A stretch of 64,000 bases of DNA from Strigops habroptila. Its lineage: Eukaryota; Chordata; Aves; Psittaciformes; Psittacidae. Both the position numbers and the translations under genes were made by a program. How positions within the stretch are numbered: the first letter of the stretch is position 1; each line of letters starts with the position of its first letter. The stretch lies in NCBI RefSeq assembly GCF_004027225.2, contig NC_044278.2, positions 93,922,743 through 93,986,742 of the forward strand, in the 5' to 3' direction. The notes under the pieces were generated by a model, which was not told where the DNA came from, did no database searches, and saw nothing but the letters and a program-made list of their open reading frames with translations. Below, piece after piece: positions 51,182 to 61,938 of the stretch.

Positions 51182-54100
51182 ATACACAGAGTCTGTGGGC
51201 TCAAGGTTAATGGGTTACAATAGAGGGGAGCTCAAAGCAGTGGCGTTGGTGGATGGAGAGCCCTCAGGGAGAGCTGCTGGAGCATGCAGCTCTGCAGGTG
51301 GCTGCGGACGCATGCACAGAGGCTCCCACGGTGCTCGTGGTCATCTTGGTTTCCAGTTTTGCCCACTGAAACCCCTTCAAACAGAGGCAGGGCTGAAAGA
51401 GGGGTGGTAGAGCAGCGCTGCTTGCTGCCATCCACACCCCTACACAAGGATTTGAATATCTGAGGTGCGAAGTGCCCACACAGCCCTGGCCCACAGCTGG
51501 GATGGGACCCAGGTGCCTTGCCAGGAGCCTGGGTTTGCAGGCAGCAGGGGATTTTGCAGCCCCTCTCATCATGGCTGTCACCATCCTGCTGGTCACTGGG
51601 GCCAAACACCACTTGGGCTCCCCAAATCACAGCCCTGCATGGGAGATTTGAGGTTGTCCGGGATGAGATGGTGTCAGAGGGTGTCTGGGGGTTGTTAGCA
51701 GCAGGTTTCAGAGTCTCTCTCCTTGTTTCCACCACATAAATAAATAAATCTCATGGGGTTATAATGCACTATAGTACTGTAATCCTGCTGGAGATAAAGT
51801 GGATTACAATGCTATTTGGCTGGCCATTGTGTGCAGAGCCAAACTGTTCTAACAGGATTCAAACCCCTTCCCTAACTTAGAGCAGATTTGCTTGTTGCTT
51901 TAAAAAATAGCTAGGCGACAGCTTGGCCCCATAAACCATGCTACAACCCTTTTTGAATATAAGATTGTTAACTATTTATGCCCTCCTTTAAATATGCTTC
52001 TTTTTATAATTCAGTGAGTTCCTTAAAGTCCTACAGAGACAGAGATGGGTGTTTTTTACAAGCAGAACATAACCACACTTTTTTACTCTTTACAAGAACA
52101 TTTTTCACACTCCCCAAAGAGTTAAAGTTGCGTGTAAAAAGCTAGTAAGTCCTTGAACAGAGAAAATCTCTTTTACCCAGCTGTACACAGCACCTCGCAA
52201 AGCATTGGTACCAGCTGGGCTGTGGTTGCACAGCAGTCCCCTGCCATGTGCAATGGCTGGTTTTTGGGGCAGGGACCGATGCCAGCTAAAGAGCAAGGAC
52301 ACGCCACCCACCTTTGGCTTCTCCCCAGGTTGCAATTAGCAGTGCTGGGGACAATTGTTATTAGAGGTGAAAATGCACAGGAACTCACTGAGCCTCATCT
52401 CCACAGGACCATGAAACACTCCTCATTTCTTCCATGCACACAGAGTATCTTAAAACTTTCCCTGCATGCTGGGGCCTGCAGCCAGCAGCAGAAGTGGTGC
52501 TCCTGTAATTAACACTGCCTTGGAGGGAGGAGCCACTTGGCTGGGGAGCTCTGTTGCCTGGCAGTGCCTCTCCAAGGGGAGATGTCATGGTGACCATATG
52601 CTTGAAGGAAGGCAGGTTACAAGGTAATGCACATAATATGGTAGAGAAAGAAGGTGACCTATAGAAGTGCAGTAAATATGTGGTTTTCTCTGCTTGGCAA
52701 GTGAATTTTGATCCCAGCATAACACTGCTTCATAAGATGCTGCTGCCATGCCTGCCTGGGGAATATTGTGGGTGGACAAAGAGCAGAAAGCAGCCAGAAG
52801 ACAAAGTGGCTCTGAAACAACCCTCCCACCCCATTCATACCCCGGCCAAACAAGTGAAACAGAGGGAGATGGTTGCAAAGCTGTCTTTCCTTGTTTAAAG
52901 CCGACTGCATCAGCCTGTCGTGCACAGGGAAAATAGCAGCAGATCAATAGAGGTGTCTGTGCTGACACTCTTGCCATCTTGTCCTTTAAGATACACTGAA
53001 GCACTCATCAGCCTTCTCAGTTAATGAGCCTTTCAGTGGGAAGGAAGACATGGGTTTCTAAGTGTGTGCTTCTCTGCCAACCTCCGGACCTCTCCTAAAG
53101 AAAGAAGTGATGGATGGGCTCTGGTCACGGTCAGAGGTCCTGCTGTGACTGCAGTGACGGTGTGCTGACATAACTTTACTGGAGGCCCCCTTTGGTCTCG
53201 CTGTGGGCCTGTGACAGCACAAGCTGGTGTTAGTTTTCCCTGGAGGGTACCAGGGCTTCCCTGCCCTCTGCTGCTCACTGAGAGGTTTACATGATACAAA
53301 TCTCTGACACACATATGTGATCACCAGCCATGGGTCCTCGGGATGGCTGGATCCCACCACCATCCCCGAGCACCCCCCTGGGTGGAAGGAGGTCCTGCTG
53401 CAATTTGACTTTAATGAAGTTATGCGTGTTGGCACTGATTGAGGACCTGACCTATGTGAGGGATGTCAGTGTGCATAATCACATCAGAATACGATGCCTG
53501 TCATTTATCATTTGCACCGGTGAGCCAGGAGCCCCCTCACCTGGGTGCTGTGGAGATATAGGATAAAATAATCCTTTTGCAAAGAGCTTACAATTCTGGA
53601 GTAAGCACAAACATTTAAACTTTGAAGGGAAGGGAGAGAAATTATATTGCTTCTAGCCCTTGTTTCCTAGCAGGCATGTATTCATCGACCACAAACCTTA
53701 ATACAGTTTTCACTCCACTTGTCAATTGTTCAGATAGATTTGGGGACTGTCAGCAAAATGTTACAGTTGAAATGACCCAGCTAGAAATAGTAGACTGTGA
53801 AGCATCAAAGTAGTCATAATACTGTAAACCACCTCAGAAGAATATGTTTGTGCCTTTCATTTTTAATGTTCCCTCAGGTGTCGTTTGGCATAGAGGACAG
53901 GCTTGGGGGTAGGATTTCCCTGTCCCAGCTTCAGAAGTCCCTCTGCCATTTTGCTGGAGGGAGAAATCACAACCTCCCTGTGCATCCCCAGGGGAGAAAC
54001 TGGTACCCCAAGAAGGAGGTTCATGTGGCTTGTCTCTGACATCAGATTTTGGGCAAGGTGCCTTGCTGGCTGGAGGTGACCACCTCTCCACCACCAGGCA

Positions 54101-55187
54101 AGAGCTGGTGCCATGCTCAGGGGCAGCTGGTGTTCTTGGAGGGGGCAGTGCTGTGCTGGGCACAAAGGGGTCTAACTCACTCTGCCACTGAGCGGTGATG
54201 GGTTCCTTACAGAGATGATGGGCCAAACTGAGCACCTTAAAAGCAGATCAGAGCTAAAGCCCACCATATCTACCCAGCTGTATGTGAGCTGGGTAACTCA
54301 GGAGCACCTTCAAAGCATATTTCACTTTACAGTCAGGGTTTGCTTTTTTCAGAGCAGAGACGTTTCTTGTCAGCCTGTCCATCTGTCTGGTGTCTCAACA
54401 GGCCTTTGTGGGGAAACGTGCCACAGGGTTCCCACTGCAATCTTATCAGGGGAGCAATTCCCACCCAGGTCAAGACAATTCTCACTGGAGCTTCACTGAG
54501 GTGTTGGACCTTTTCCTAGAGGCTCCCATTTGTTTCCAGGAGAGTTTTGCATCCTAATATCAAGAGCTGTCAAGACAGTACCAAGACGGTATCTCTACCG
54601 GGCTTTGGGTCTGAGCAGTGAAGAGCTTGGTCATGGGGGATTTTAATAAGCTGAAATGCCCGATGTGTTTAACAGAGACGAACAGAATCATTAACATTTT
54701 CTGGTATGCTCAAAGGTAAAATTTTGCAGCTCACACAGTAACAAATCTGCAATTCGAGAGGACCTGAGCTGATAAATTCAGGTCTAGTCCTAGATACCAG
54801 TGGAGCAGTCAGCAGACACCCCTCTGTGTGCTTATGGGACCTCATCAGACAGTGCCACAGGCACTGAAATTGCGTTGTGACCTTCAATAACCTTTTTTCT
54901 GCTCTTTTTTTTTTTTAATTAAAATTATAGATGAAAGTAGCAGGAGACAGCCCCTTAAAAGGGGTCAGCACAGAAACATTCACTTACAGAATCTCTCCAT
55001 GCACTTAGGAACGCGGCTGCTTCTTTTATCCATTCGGATCCTTTCAGATAACGACAGGGCTGCATGTTTTTAAACAGCTTGTGTCATTACAGGAGGAATG
55101 CCAGGAGAGGCGAGCCCGCACCCGAGCAGTGTGTCCCTTGGGAATGCCTGCCCCAGCCGGCAGCACTCATCAGGCTGAGCACAGTGC

Positions 55188-55242
55188 TTGCAGTGAAATC
55201 CTTTCCTTGCAGTGAAATCCTCTCCTTGCAGTGAAATCCTCC
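55188..55242. repeat. 19-base tandem repeat, three copies
   Basis: TTGCAGTGAAATCCTYTCC begins at 55188, 55207 and 55226 (period 19), with the third copy diverging at its end. A minisatellite seed about 1.1 kb inside the intron from exon 1. Confidence 0.93.
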
Positions 55243-56257
55243 TGGAGCTGGTGCCCTGCTAGGAACAACCTCTCCCTGCCTGAGCACAGCCTGAGGCTGA
55301 AAATGCAACTCTGGGAAATCTGCTCTGAAGAGGGATTCAACCCATCAATGGACCTCCCAGGGACCCACAGTTCAGGAAGCATGCTCCCCGCAACCCCTCC
55401 GAGTTCCTTGCAGGGGCACCGGTAGATCCAGAGATAAGTTGTCCTGAATTAAACTCATTTCAGAGCTTGTGTTGGACTAGCGGAGCAGCATCACAGGTCA
55501 GGTCCGCAAGGACTTCCCGCAAAACAGGAGACACTTTGTTAAAGTTGGTCATTCACTACCATGATAAAGTAATTTAAGCCTCCCAGGTGCTTTCTCCCCC
55601 TGCTGTTCCTTCTCTATGTACAAACATCAGCGCTCTGGCATAGACAGAGCTGATGCCACTTTCTCAGTGAAAATCCAGAACTGAGCGTGTAAGAGAAATG
55701 TTTTACGGGGACTATAAATAGTTTTGCATTAAGGCAAATGTATTCTCCTGCCTAAAATAGATTCACCTTGCAAACAGCTTAAGGACAGTTCCAGTGCCAG
55801 AGGAACGCCTTCAGACTCCCTTCAGGAGACAGGAACAGACTTTTTCCTCCAAAAAGCAAGCAAGACCGGCAGCTGGAGACCCCTCTGCTGCCACCCGCCC
55901 TCTCGCTGCTCCCCACTGCCTGGCAGAATCCCGCTGTGCTTGGGCATCAGCCTGGGAGACCCCCCAGCATCCTTCTACCAAAAAGGAATGTGAATTCATC
56001 CAACTAACTTCTCCATTCGTTTTTTCCGGACGCTTGCAACATGCCTTTCACATGGGTGAAAGGGATGAGGAAACTTTGGGGAGGGGGAGAAGCAACTTCC
56101 CACGATCGCTTGGAGCAGAGGGTTGCTACTCCTTCACTCCAAAGGGAATCATGCAGCAAGACAATGCAAACATCCTCTCTGCCAGGGCTGCAGTGTGTTA
56201 ATGGCACTCTCCCTTGCTGCCAGAGCATCATTTCATTCCCTGCAGAGAAACGCAGTT

Positions 56258-56278
56258 GGGGGGGGGGGGGGGGGGGGG
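56258..56278. repeat. Poly-G tract, 21 bases
   Basis: An uninterrupted run of 21 guanines on the plus strand, 49 bases inside the SIAH3 intron from the exon 1 donor. In the SIAH3 transcript it reads as poly-C; the plus strand could form a G-quadruplex. Such runs are unstable and error-prone in sequencing, so the length should be treated as approximate. Confidence 0.95.
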
Positions 56279-56327
56279 TGTGGGAAGCCAAGAAGATGTC
56301 AGAAGAGGAAAAATATTTGTAACTCAC

Positions 56328-56462
56328 CTTTAGGCTGTGCGTTGGGTTGACAACGCAGACAAGTTGCCCGGCAGCTGAGAAAACCCTCTTTGCCTTGTAG
56401 TGCTGAAACCGCAGATGAATAAGATCTAACACAGCCCCAAAGCACTGGGTGAAGAAAAGCAT
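56328..56462 (-). CDS. SIAH3: SIAH3 coding exon 1 (residues 1-45)
   Basis: This is the first coding exon of SIAH3, a Seven-in-absentia family protein without a RING domain. The ATG is at 56462-56460 and the exon encodes 45 residues starting MLFFTQCFGAVLDL and ending NPTHSLK, which matches from memory the unusual N terminus of mammalian SIAH3 almost residue for residue. This replaces the RING found in SIAH1 and SIAH2. The exon ends at codon AAG (56330-56328) directly before a consensus GTGAGT donor at 56327-56322, phase 0. A GTG sits just before the ATG but is not expected to serve as a start in a vertebrate. The same frame stays open upstream to a TGA at 56612-56610 without another ATG. Reading past the donor enters intron sequence that a G21 tract turns into a proline run, so the continuation is not coding. 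Recognition of the gene is firm; the precise transcription start is not visible. Confidence 0.95.
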
Positions 56463-56760
56463 CACAACTTTTGGCGTTGCTGCCGCTGCTGGTGCTGCTG
56501 CTGCTGCTGGCGGTGGGCAGAGGAAGCAGAGAGGGAGCCCCTGAGTCCTTGAGCCCGGGGAGGGAGTGCAGGCGGTGTGAGCTACGCTCCGGCACAGCTT
56601 AGCATGCCTTCATATTCATCATCAAAATAAGACGGGAAGAGGCTTGCAGCAGCAGGGCGGCCAATGGAAAGGACAGAAATGTTATCCTTGAGGTCCGGAG
56701 ACAGCCAATAACGAATGCCTCCCCTCCAGAAACTCCCTGATGAATTGAGCCTGGTGGAGA
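56463..56760 (-). promoter_or_regulatory. SIAH3: Putative SIAH3 5' UTR and core promoter
   Basis: The 300 bases upstream of the SIAH3 ATG are the most GC-rich unique sequence nearby, with scattered CpGs (for example around 56555-56595), but do not form a strong CpG island by eye. Plus-strand CCAAT pentamers occur at 56661-56665 and 56707-56711, that is, inverted CCAAT boxes about 200-250 bases before the ATG. A short (TGC)5 run at 56493-56507 reads as GCA repeats in the transcript. No convincing TATA box is visible. The assignment rests on position and composition, so the transcription start is inferred. Confidence 0.5.
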
Positions 56761-59700
56761 ATGTATTATTGAACATTACCATACATCAGCACATTGAATT
56801 TATCTTGTGATTACAGCCAGTCATACATAAGGCTGTGGAGATATGCAGACAAAATTGATTGCTTAACGTCTCCATTTATTAATTGCCTTAATTTAATGAA
56901 AGAGCATTCAGATACCTAAGCTAAATGTAAGACATAGGGAAGCAGCCCACCAGTGAAACTGTTAGAAAGTAGCAAAAACAGGTTAAGTAGACTGTGTTTT
57001 GCTGAAGGAGAGAAATCAAATATTCAAAGAGAGTTACAATTCCTTGCAGGGGTTAAGCAGAAATAGAGCTCGTTATATAAATAGATTCACATTTGTGCAT
57101 TTGCAGGCTTTGATTTGGATCTTCACCACTCTGAAGTTTTCTAAATCTTATGTTCTGCTACTTCAGAAGGGTCCCAGCACACAGATAATGCTTCCCTCAC
57201 CACTAAAAATAAGGGAGGTCAGGTCTCAGGTCTGGTGTAAGTTGGGATAACTTCATTTAAAGTCAGCAATGTTTTCCTGATTTACAGTTGCTGGTGGATC
57301 AGGTCCATTGCACACAAAACATGGTAATTACTGTATGTTGGAACTAAGAGAGCATAAAAAGGCACAGAGCATGCTTCTAAATATAATGAAATACAAGATG
57401 CATGAGAGCACACACAGAGAGAAACTTGCACTGAGGGAAAAGTGGCTGCTAAATCAACACAATAATTAAACATGCAGAGGGCTTTTGCTTGTCATTCATC
57501 TGCATATCGGTGGGCAGGAAATTACAAATTAGCCATTAGATAGTCCTAGGCATTAAAAAAGAATTAGGGAAGTGCAAGGAAAATAACATGCTTTTGTGTA
57601 TTATTACCAGCGCAGATCTCTGTTGGTGGGCAGGGATCCTTTTTGAGCCATTGAGTCTCATTAAACTTGAATCACCATAACCGGGTTTTCCAGAAGGTGA
57701 CTGCACCAAAGCAGCCAAGGGAATCAGAAAGCACATTCATTTCATGGGACAATCCTGTGTGATATGTTGTTCTGCTTGTTAATAAATCAAAGAGGGTTAA
57801 TTTAATTAGCTCTCTGCCAGAACTTCCTATCAGGGTGCTATTTAGACTTGCTGGCTAAGTACTCAGATGGCTTATTTAGCCTTGGTAATCCATTTTCCCT
57901 TCAAAGCAGAGGAGATGAAAGTAGCTTTCCTTTCTTTTCTTTTTTGCTTCTTTTAAACATGAGTCCTGTGCTGGAGGTGAGGTTGGTGCTCTGGGTAAAG
58001 CAGCCCCCATACAGTGCAAGGCTTCAGCCTGGGACTGGATTGTCACAACTGCGTCTTCCTAAATCAATACTGCAATACTGCCTCTGCCAGACTGCAGACA
58101 GCCTGTGCATAAAAAAAATAAAACATAAAGTAAAAAAGGAGGCCTGAGTAGATAAATAAGTGGGAAATTGTGAATGCTGGAACAGCTGACAGCGTAATTC
58201 CTCCCCCCCAGCATTAAGGGCAGGAGGAATATGTATCTCTCAGTTCTTAACATTTGCTTGTAAATGAGGAGATAATTTTTGCAGTGCTGAGAGACACTTT
58301 GAGAATATTTTCAGACAGACTTGAGGACAAGTGAGTGAATTGATTTGCTTAAATGTGTCCTTTTCTCCATTCCCAAAGTAACTGTGAGCATCCAGCTATT
58401 TATTATTTATTTCTTCCTGATTTGTAGTTGGTAGCTGCACAAACACTTTATAGCAGCAAATTTCAGTCTGCAAGTTATCAGTGCGAGTACTTTGCCCTCA
58501 AAGCCTAAAATGAAAAAAGGGTCTTTGCTATTTACAGTGGTTATCACCACCTAAATCCTCTGGGATTATTTCTGTTTGACTGATCGACTCAACTGAATGC
58601 CTAAGCCTAGGGGCAAGACCACATCGGTGGGGAGCAAAGACAGTGCCCCCCATCACAGCTGTCCAGCCAGCCTTGGGCTCTGGCAGTGCTGCGGTCCAGC
58701 CCCCCTGAGACTCAACTGCCTTCCTGGGGAGCAGAAGAGGCATCCCCGATCCTGCAGGCACACAGTGACATCTTCAACCTAAATATACATCCTGACAGCA
58801 GGGCTGGTATACAGAAAGGATTGCCATTCTTGCAAAGAAAAGACCACCTTCAAGGGTGGGTGAGGGACCTTTGCAGTGCTCAAATCCCCATATGCATCTC
58901 TGCCCAGCTTGCTTTCTACACATAACCTTCCGAGGAGCATCTCCCCACCAGCAATATTTGTAGAAAAGGAGGAAAATGAGAACTCAGTGCATCTGAAGGT
59001 AACTCCTGTTCAGTGCACATTCACGTTCGTGGCAACACTTCTGAAAAATGTTTTATTGCCCATATTGTTCGTGTTCTGAGACCCACACGCAGCTCCTATG
59101 ACTATGTTTCGATACATGGCTTGGCACGAGCTTGACAAGGGACCACTGAGACACAGCAGCTGGCCATGAACACACAGCTTCACTTGCAAACAAAAGCTCA
59201 TCAGTGTGATATGGTGTGGAGGTGTGAAACCAGTCTTTCTTCTGCTTTCATACGCAGGGGTTTTCGGCCAGCTTAACTCTATTAATGTGAGTTTGTGGTG
59301 GTCTCATCCAGGCTTGGAGATGCAAAGTCTGCTGCCCTACCTCACCTCAAACCATGGAGTAGGTCCTTGAAGGCATTATTCAGCCATCTTGGCTGTATCC
59401 ATTAGTTATGGATGCATCCATTAGTTACAGATGAAGCCAGAGGGAGGAGAAACAAGTCCACATGCAAGGAATCCTACTTAACTTCTGTTTGCAAATTTCT
59501 GGTGACTGCAGCCATTATTTCCAAGATAGCTAATTTCCTAACATGCAAGTGTGACATGGCAAAAGGCCATAGGCTAAATCTTCATTAGGATCCAGATTTT
59601 GCCAAATTAGCAGCTCTAGAGGCATCACCATAATACACATGGGATTATAATGTTCTGACAGCTCAGCTTCTGGTGCAGTTGCATCAGGTTAGTACAATAA

Positions 59701-61674
59701 TAGGATCAGCTGCACATAAAAGCAGCACTAACTTTCCAGTTTGCCCACTTTGCTTTTGGTCTGAGCCACTGAGGTGAAAGGAAAATGCTTGTGGGAAACC
59801 ACTGGTGCCCAGGCACCAGGCAATTTGGCAGGACAACAGCCCGGGAGATGCATCACTCAGTCCAAACCCAATGTTAAATTGCAGGGCTTGGGTTTCAATT
59901 GGATTTCTTCATCTTTCTGACTAGGCACTTTTGGGGGTGACCTTCCTACATGCTTCTTCCTCTCCCTTTCTGCCTTGCCAGGCACCACAGGTATAGCAAA
60001 CCCAAGTTCCTTCTTGTCCCTACGTGTGTGCCTCACCGACATCTGCGGGATGATTTCCATACAGATGGTACCACACTGCCCTCCATTACAGACAGCCATA
60101 GGGGAAACGTAACCTGTCTCAAGCAGCACCGGCACTAGTCTTTATCCCAAGGACGGGAGAAGGGGATGCTGTTCAGCATCATGAGTATCCATCCTGGCAG
60201 CTTACCAGACTGCTTGCTGTTTCTAACTGCTGGTAGGATTTCTGGCAGGGCTGGCTGATGTGAGACGTACTCTGGCTCCACTATTTATATTTCCTTGGGG
60301 AAGGAGCCAAGCCAAGCTAACCTGCTGCTGTCATGGAGCTGGGACAGCCAGCATGGGTACCGGGTAGGACCTCTTTTACACTCTCAGCCCTGCCTTCTAG
60401 GGATGCTAACTGGCTACTTAACATGGGTCAGTGGCCCCATCTAGCTAAGGTTCAAGTCCATTTTCTGCCTGGCCAGGGCTGGAGGAGCAGGATCCGTGAC
60501 ATGACAACTAGCCACCTCTCCTGTGAGTGCCTACATCTGAGTGCATCAGCACAGCTCCCTTCATAGTCATGGGGGTAATAGGGCACACTGAGGATGCATT
60601 TCCCCTGACTTGACTGGTACATCAGGCAGTTTTCTGCATCCCTTGTATGAAGCTTCATCTGCTCTCCTGGATCTCACAGAAGCTTTTGAGCATTTTCCTT
60701 TGTTGCAATCAGAGATTTTAAGCAAGAAGGAGACCAGTGGCACTTCCTGGTAAGTTCTTCCAAAATTTATGTGTCTTCACCATTAGCATTTTTCATCATA
60801 TTTCCAGTCTGAATTATTTTCCTGCATGAGCTTCTGCCAGCAGAAAGTCACTGAGCTTTCCTTTGCTGAGCTAGGGCAGCCTCTATCACCACAGACCTTC
60901 TCCATGTGAAGACACAGTTTTTGCCTAAAACCTCCTTCAGCAAACCCAACAGACAGTTTCCTTTGCAAAGCATCATTCTCGCCCAAGATGTCACTCTTGC
61001 AGCTCCTCTACTAATTTTCTCTTCCTCTTCCTCATCTCTTCTTGAGCCTGACCTGCTCCTCACAGCTGATGAGTGCAGAAGCAAAAGGACCCATTTGGCT
61101 CACCGCATCACGATGCATTGGTTACAGGCATGATATGTTCGCTCCTTGGGGTCCCCATTTCCCCACCTCCTCTTCACTTGCAGGGCAGATTCAACACCAC
61201 TTCAGCACAGCCACATGGGAGCCAGAGCTGCCTGAGGGCAGGGAAGAGAACCACAAACCTCCCTGGAAAATGCATGTAGATGCTCCTTCCCCTTGTCTTC
61301 TCTAGTGTCTACATTGACAAGAGGTGAGAAAATCAGGGAATCTTTTTTCTTCTATTAAAAAATGATCTATTTTTTCAAGAGCAAAGTGCTGTCAAAAGTT
61401 GTGGCTTTACTGAAGTGCTTTATTTGTTTGTGGAGAATTATTTTACCAAATTGGTTTTCAAAAATCCATTTTGACTCCGTGCAGCAATGTAAGCAACAGC
61501 TGCATTGGAATTGTATGTATGCTTTAAGCAGAAAGGGATCTTACACACCTCAACAAATTTAACTTTCTTAAAAGGACAACTTTTATTGGTTAAAAACTAT
61601 CAAAAGCAGTCTTTAAAGCAGTTAAATAACAAGACAAGGTATCAGTGATAAATGACCACTGCTCCTTGTCCTGT
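56761..61674. other. Region upstream of SIAH3, no second gene seen
   Basis: Intergenic sequence on the 5' side of SIAH3. The proximal 56761-56930 and the area around 57770-57840 are AT-rich with TTAATT-type motifs. No divergent first exon or other gene is recognised; frames are short. Confidence 0.45.
56770..56930. promoter_or_regulatory. SIAH3: Candidate promoter-proximal conserved element
   Basis: AT-rich unique sequence 300-470 bases upstream of the SIAH3 ATG, with TTATTAATTGCC (TAATTG at 56880-56885), GATTACAG and CATACATAAGG words. Position and motif content suggest regulation, but this is inference without alignment. Confidence 0.25.
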
Positions 61675-61938
61675 CAGTGATACCCAGCAACAGGGCAAGG
61701 AACGATGGCCATAAACTAAAACACGAAGAGTTTCACCTCAACATGAGGAAGAACTTCTTTATATTGAGTGGCAGAGCACTGACCAGGCTGCCCAGGGAGG
61801 TTGCGGAGTTTCCCTCTCTGGAGACATTCAAAACCTGCCTGTGTAACCTGCTTTCGGTGGCCCTGCCTTGGCAGGGGGGTTGGACCAGGTGATCTCCAGA
61901 GGTCCCTTCCAACCCTAACAATTCTGTGATTCTGTGAT
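61675..61938 (+). mobile_element. CR1 3' end fragment
   Basis: Plus-strand CR1 tail: AGTGATACCCAGCAACAGGG, then the ATGAGGAAGAACTTCTTTAT segment, TGCCCAGGGAGGTTGCGGAG, GACATTCAAAACCTGCCTG, GGGGGTTGGACCAGGTGATC and ATTCTGTGATTCTGTGAT. About 260 bases, well preserved, outside the gene upstream of SIAH3. Confidence 0.96.

Larger units (their letters stand above)
48217..56257. other. Intron 5' part, mostly unique sequence
   Basis: No transposon recognised. Small features: an AAAG run near 49427-49446, a C-run near 50858-50866, a hairpin and palindrome at 51150-51181, an (AAAT) run near 51737-51748, and a 19-base triplicate repeat at 55188-55242. Open frames up to 167 codons (51232-51735 minus) overlap frames on the opposite strand in GC-richer sequence and look like chance. 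Confidence 0.5.
11611..56327 (-). other. SIAH3: SIAH3 intron between the two coding exons (44.7 kb)
   Basis: The intron runs from the GTGAGT donor at 56327 to the AG at 11611-11612, preceded by a pyrimidine-rich tract on the minus strand (11613-11630). It interrupts the frame between codons 45 and 46 (phase 0). Mammalian SIAH3 also has two coding exons and a very long intron (from memory), so the architecture is conserved. The intron contains ten CR1 pieces, three LTRs, a palindrome and simple repeats, each listed separately. I saw no additional exon that would need to be included to make a full-length protein. Confidence 0.93.

Noticed and set aside
56004..56327. Continuation of the exon 1 reading frame beyond residue 45
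   Set aside because: It passes a consensus GTGAGT donor, encodes a proline run from the poly-G tract, and does not match any SIAH sequence, while exon 2 at 11610 continues the protein in frame.
56463..56465. GTG as the SIAH3 start codon
   Set aside because: GTG is a bacterial-style start. The next codon is ATG and matches the known SIAH3 N terminus.
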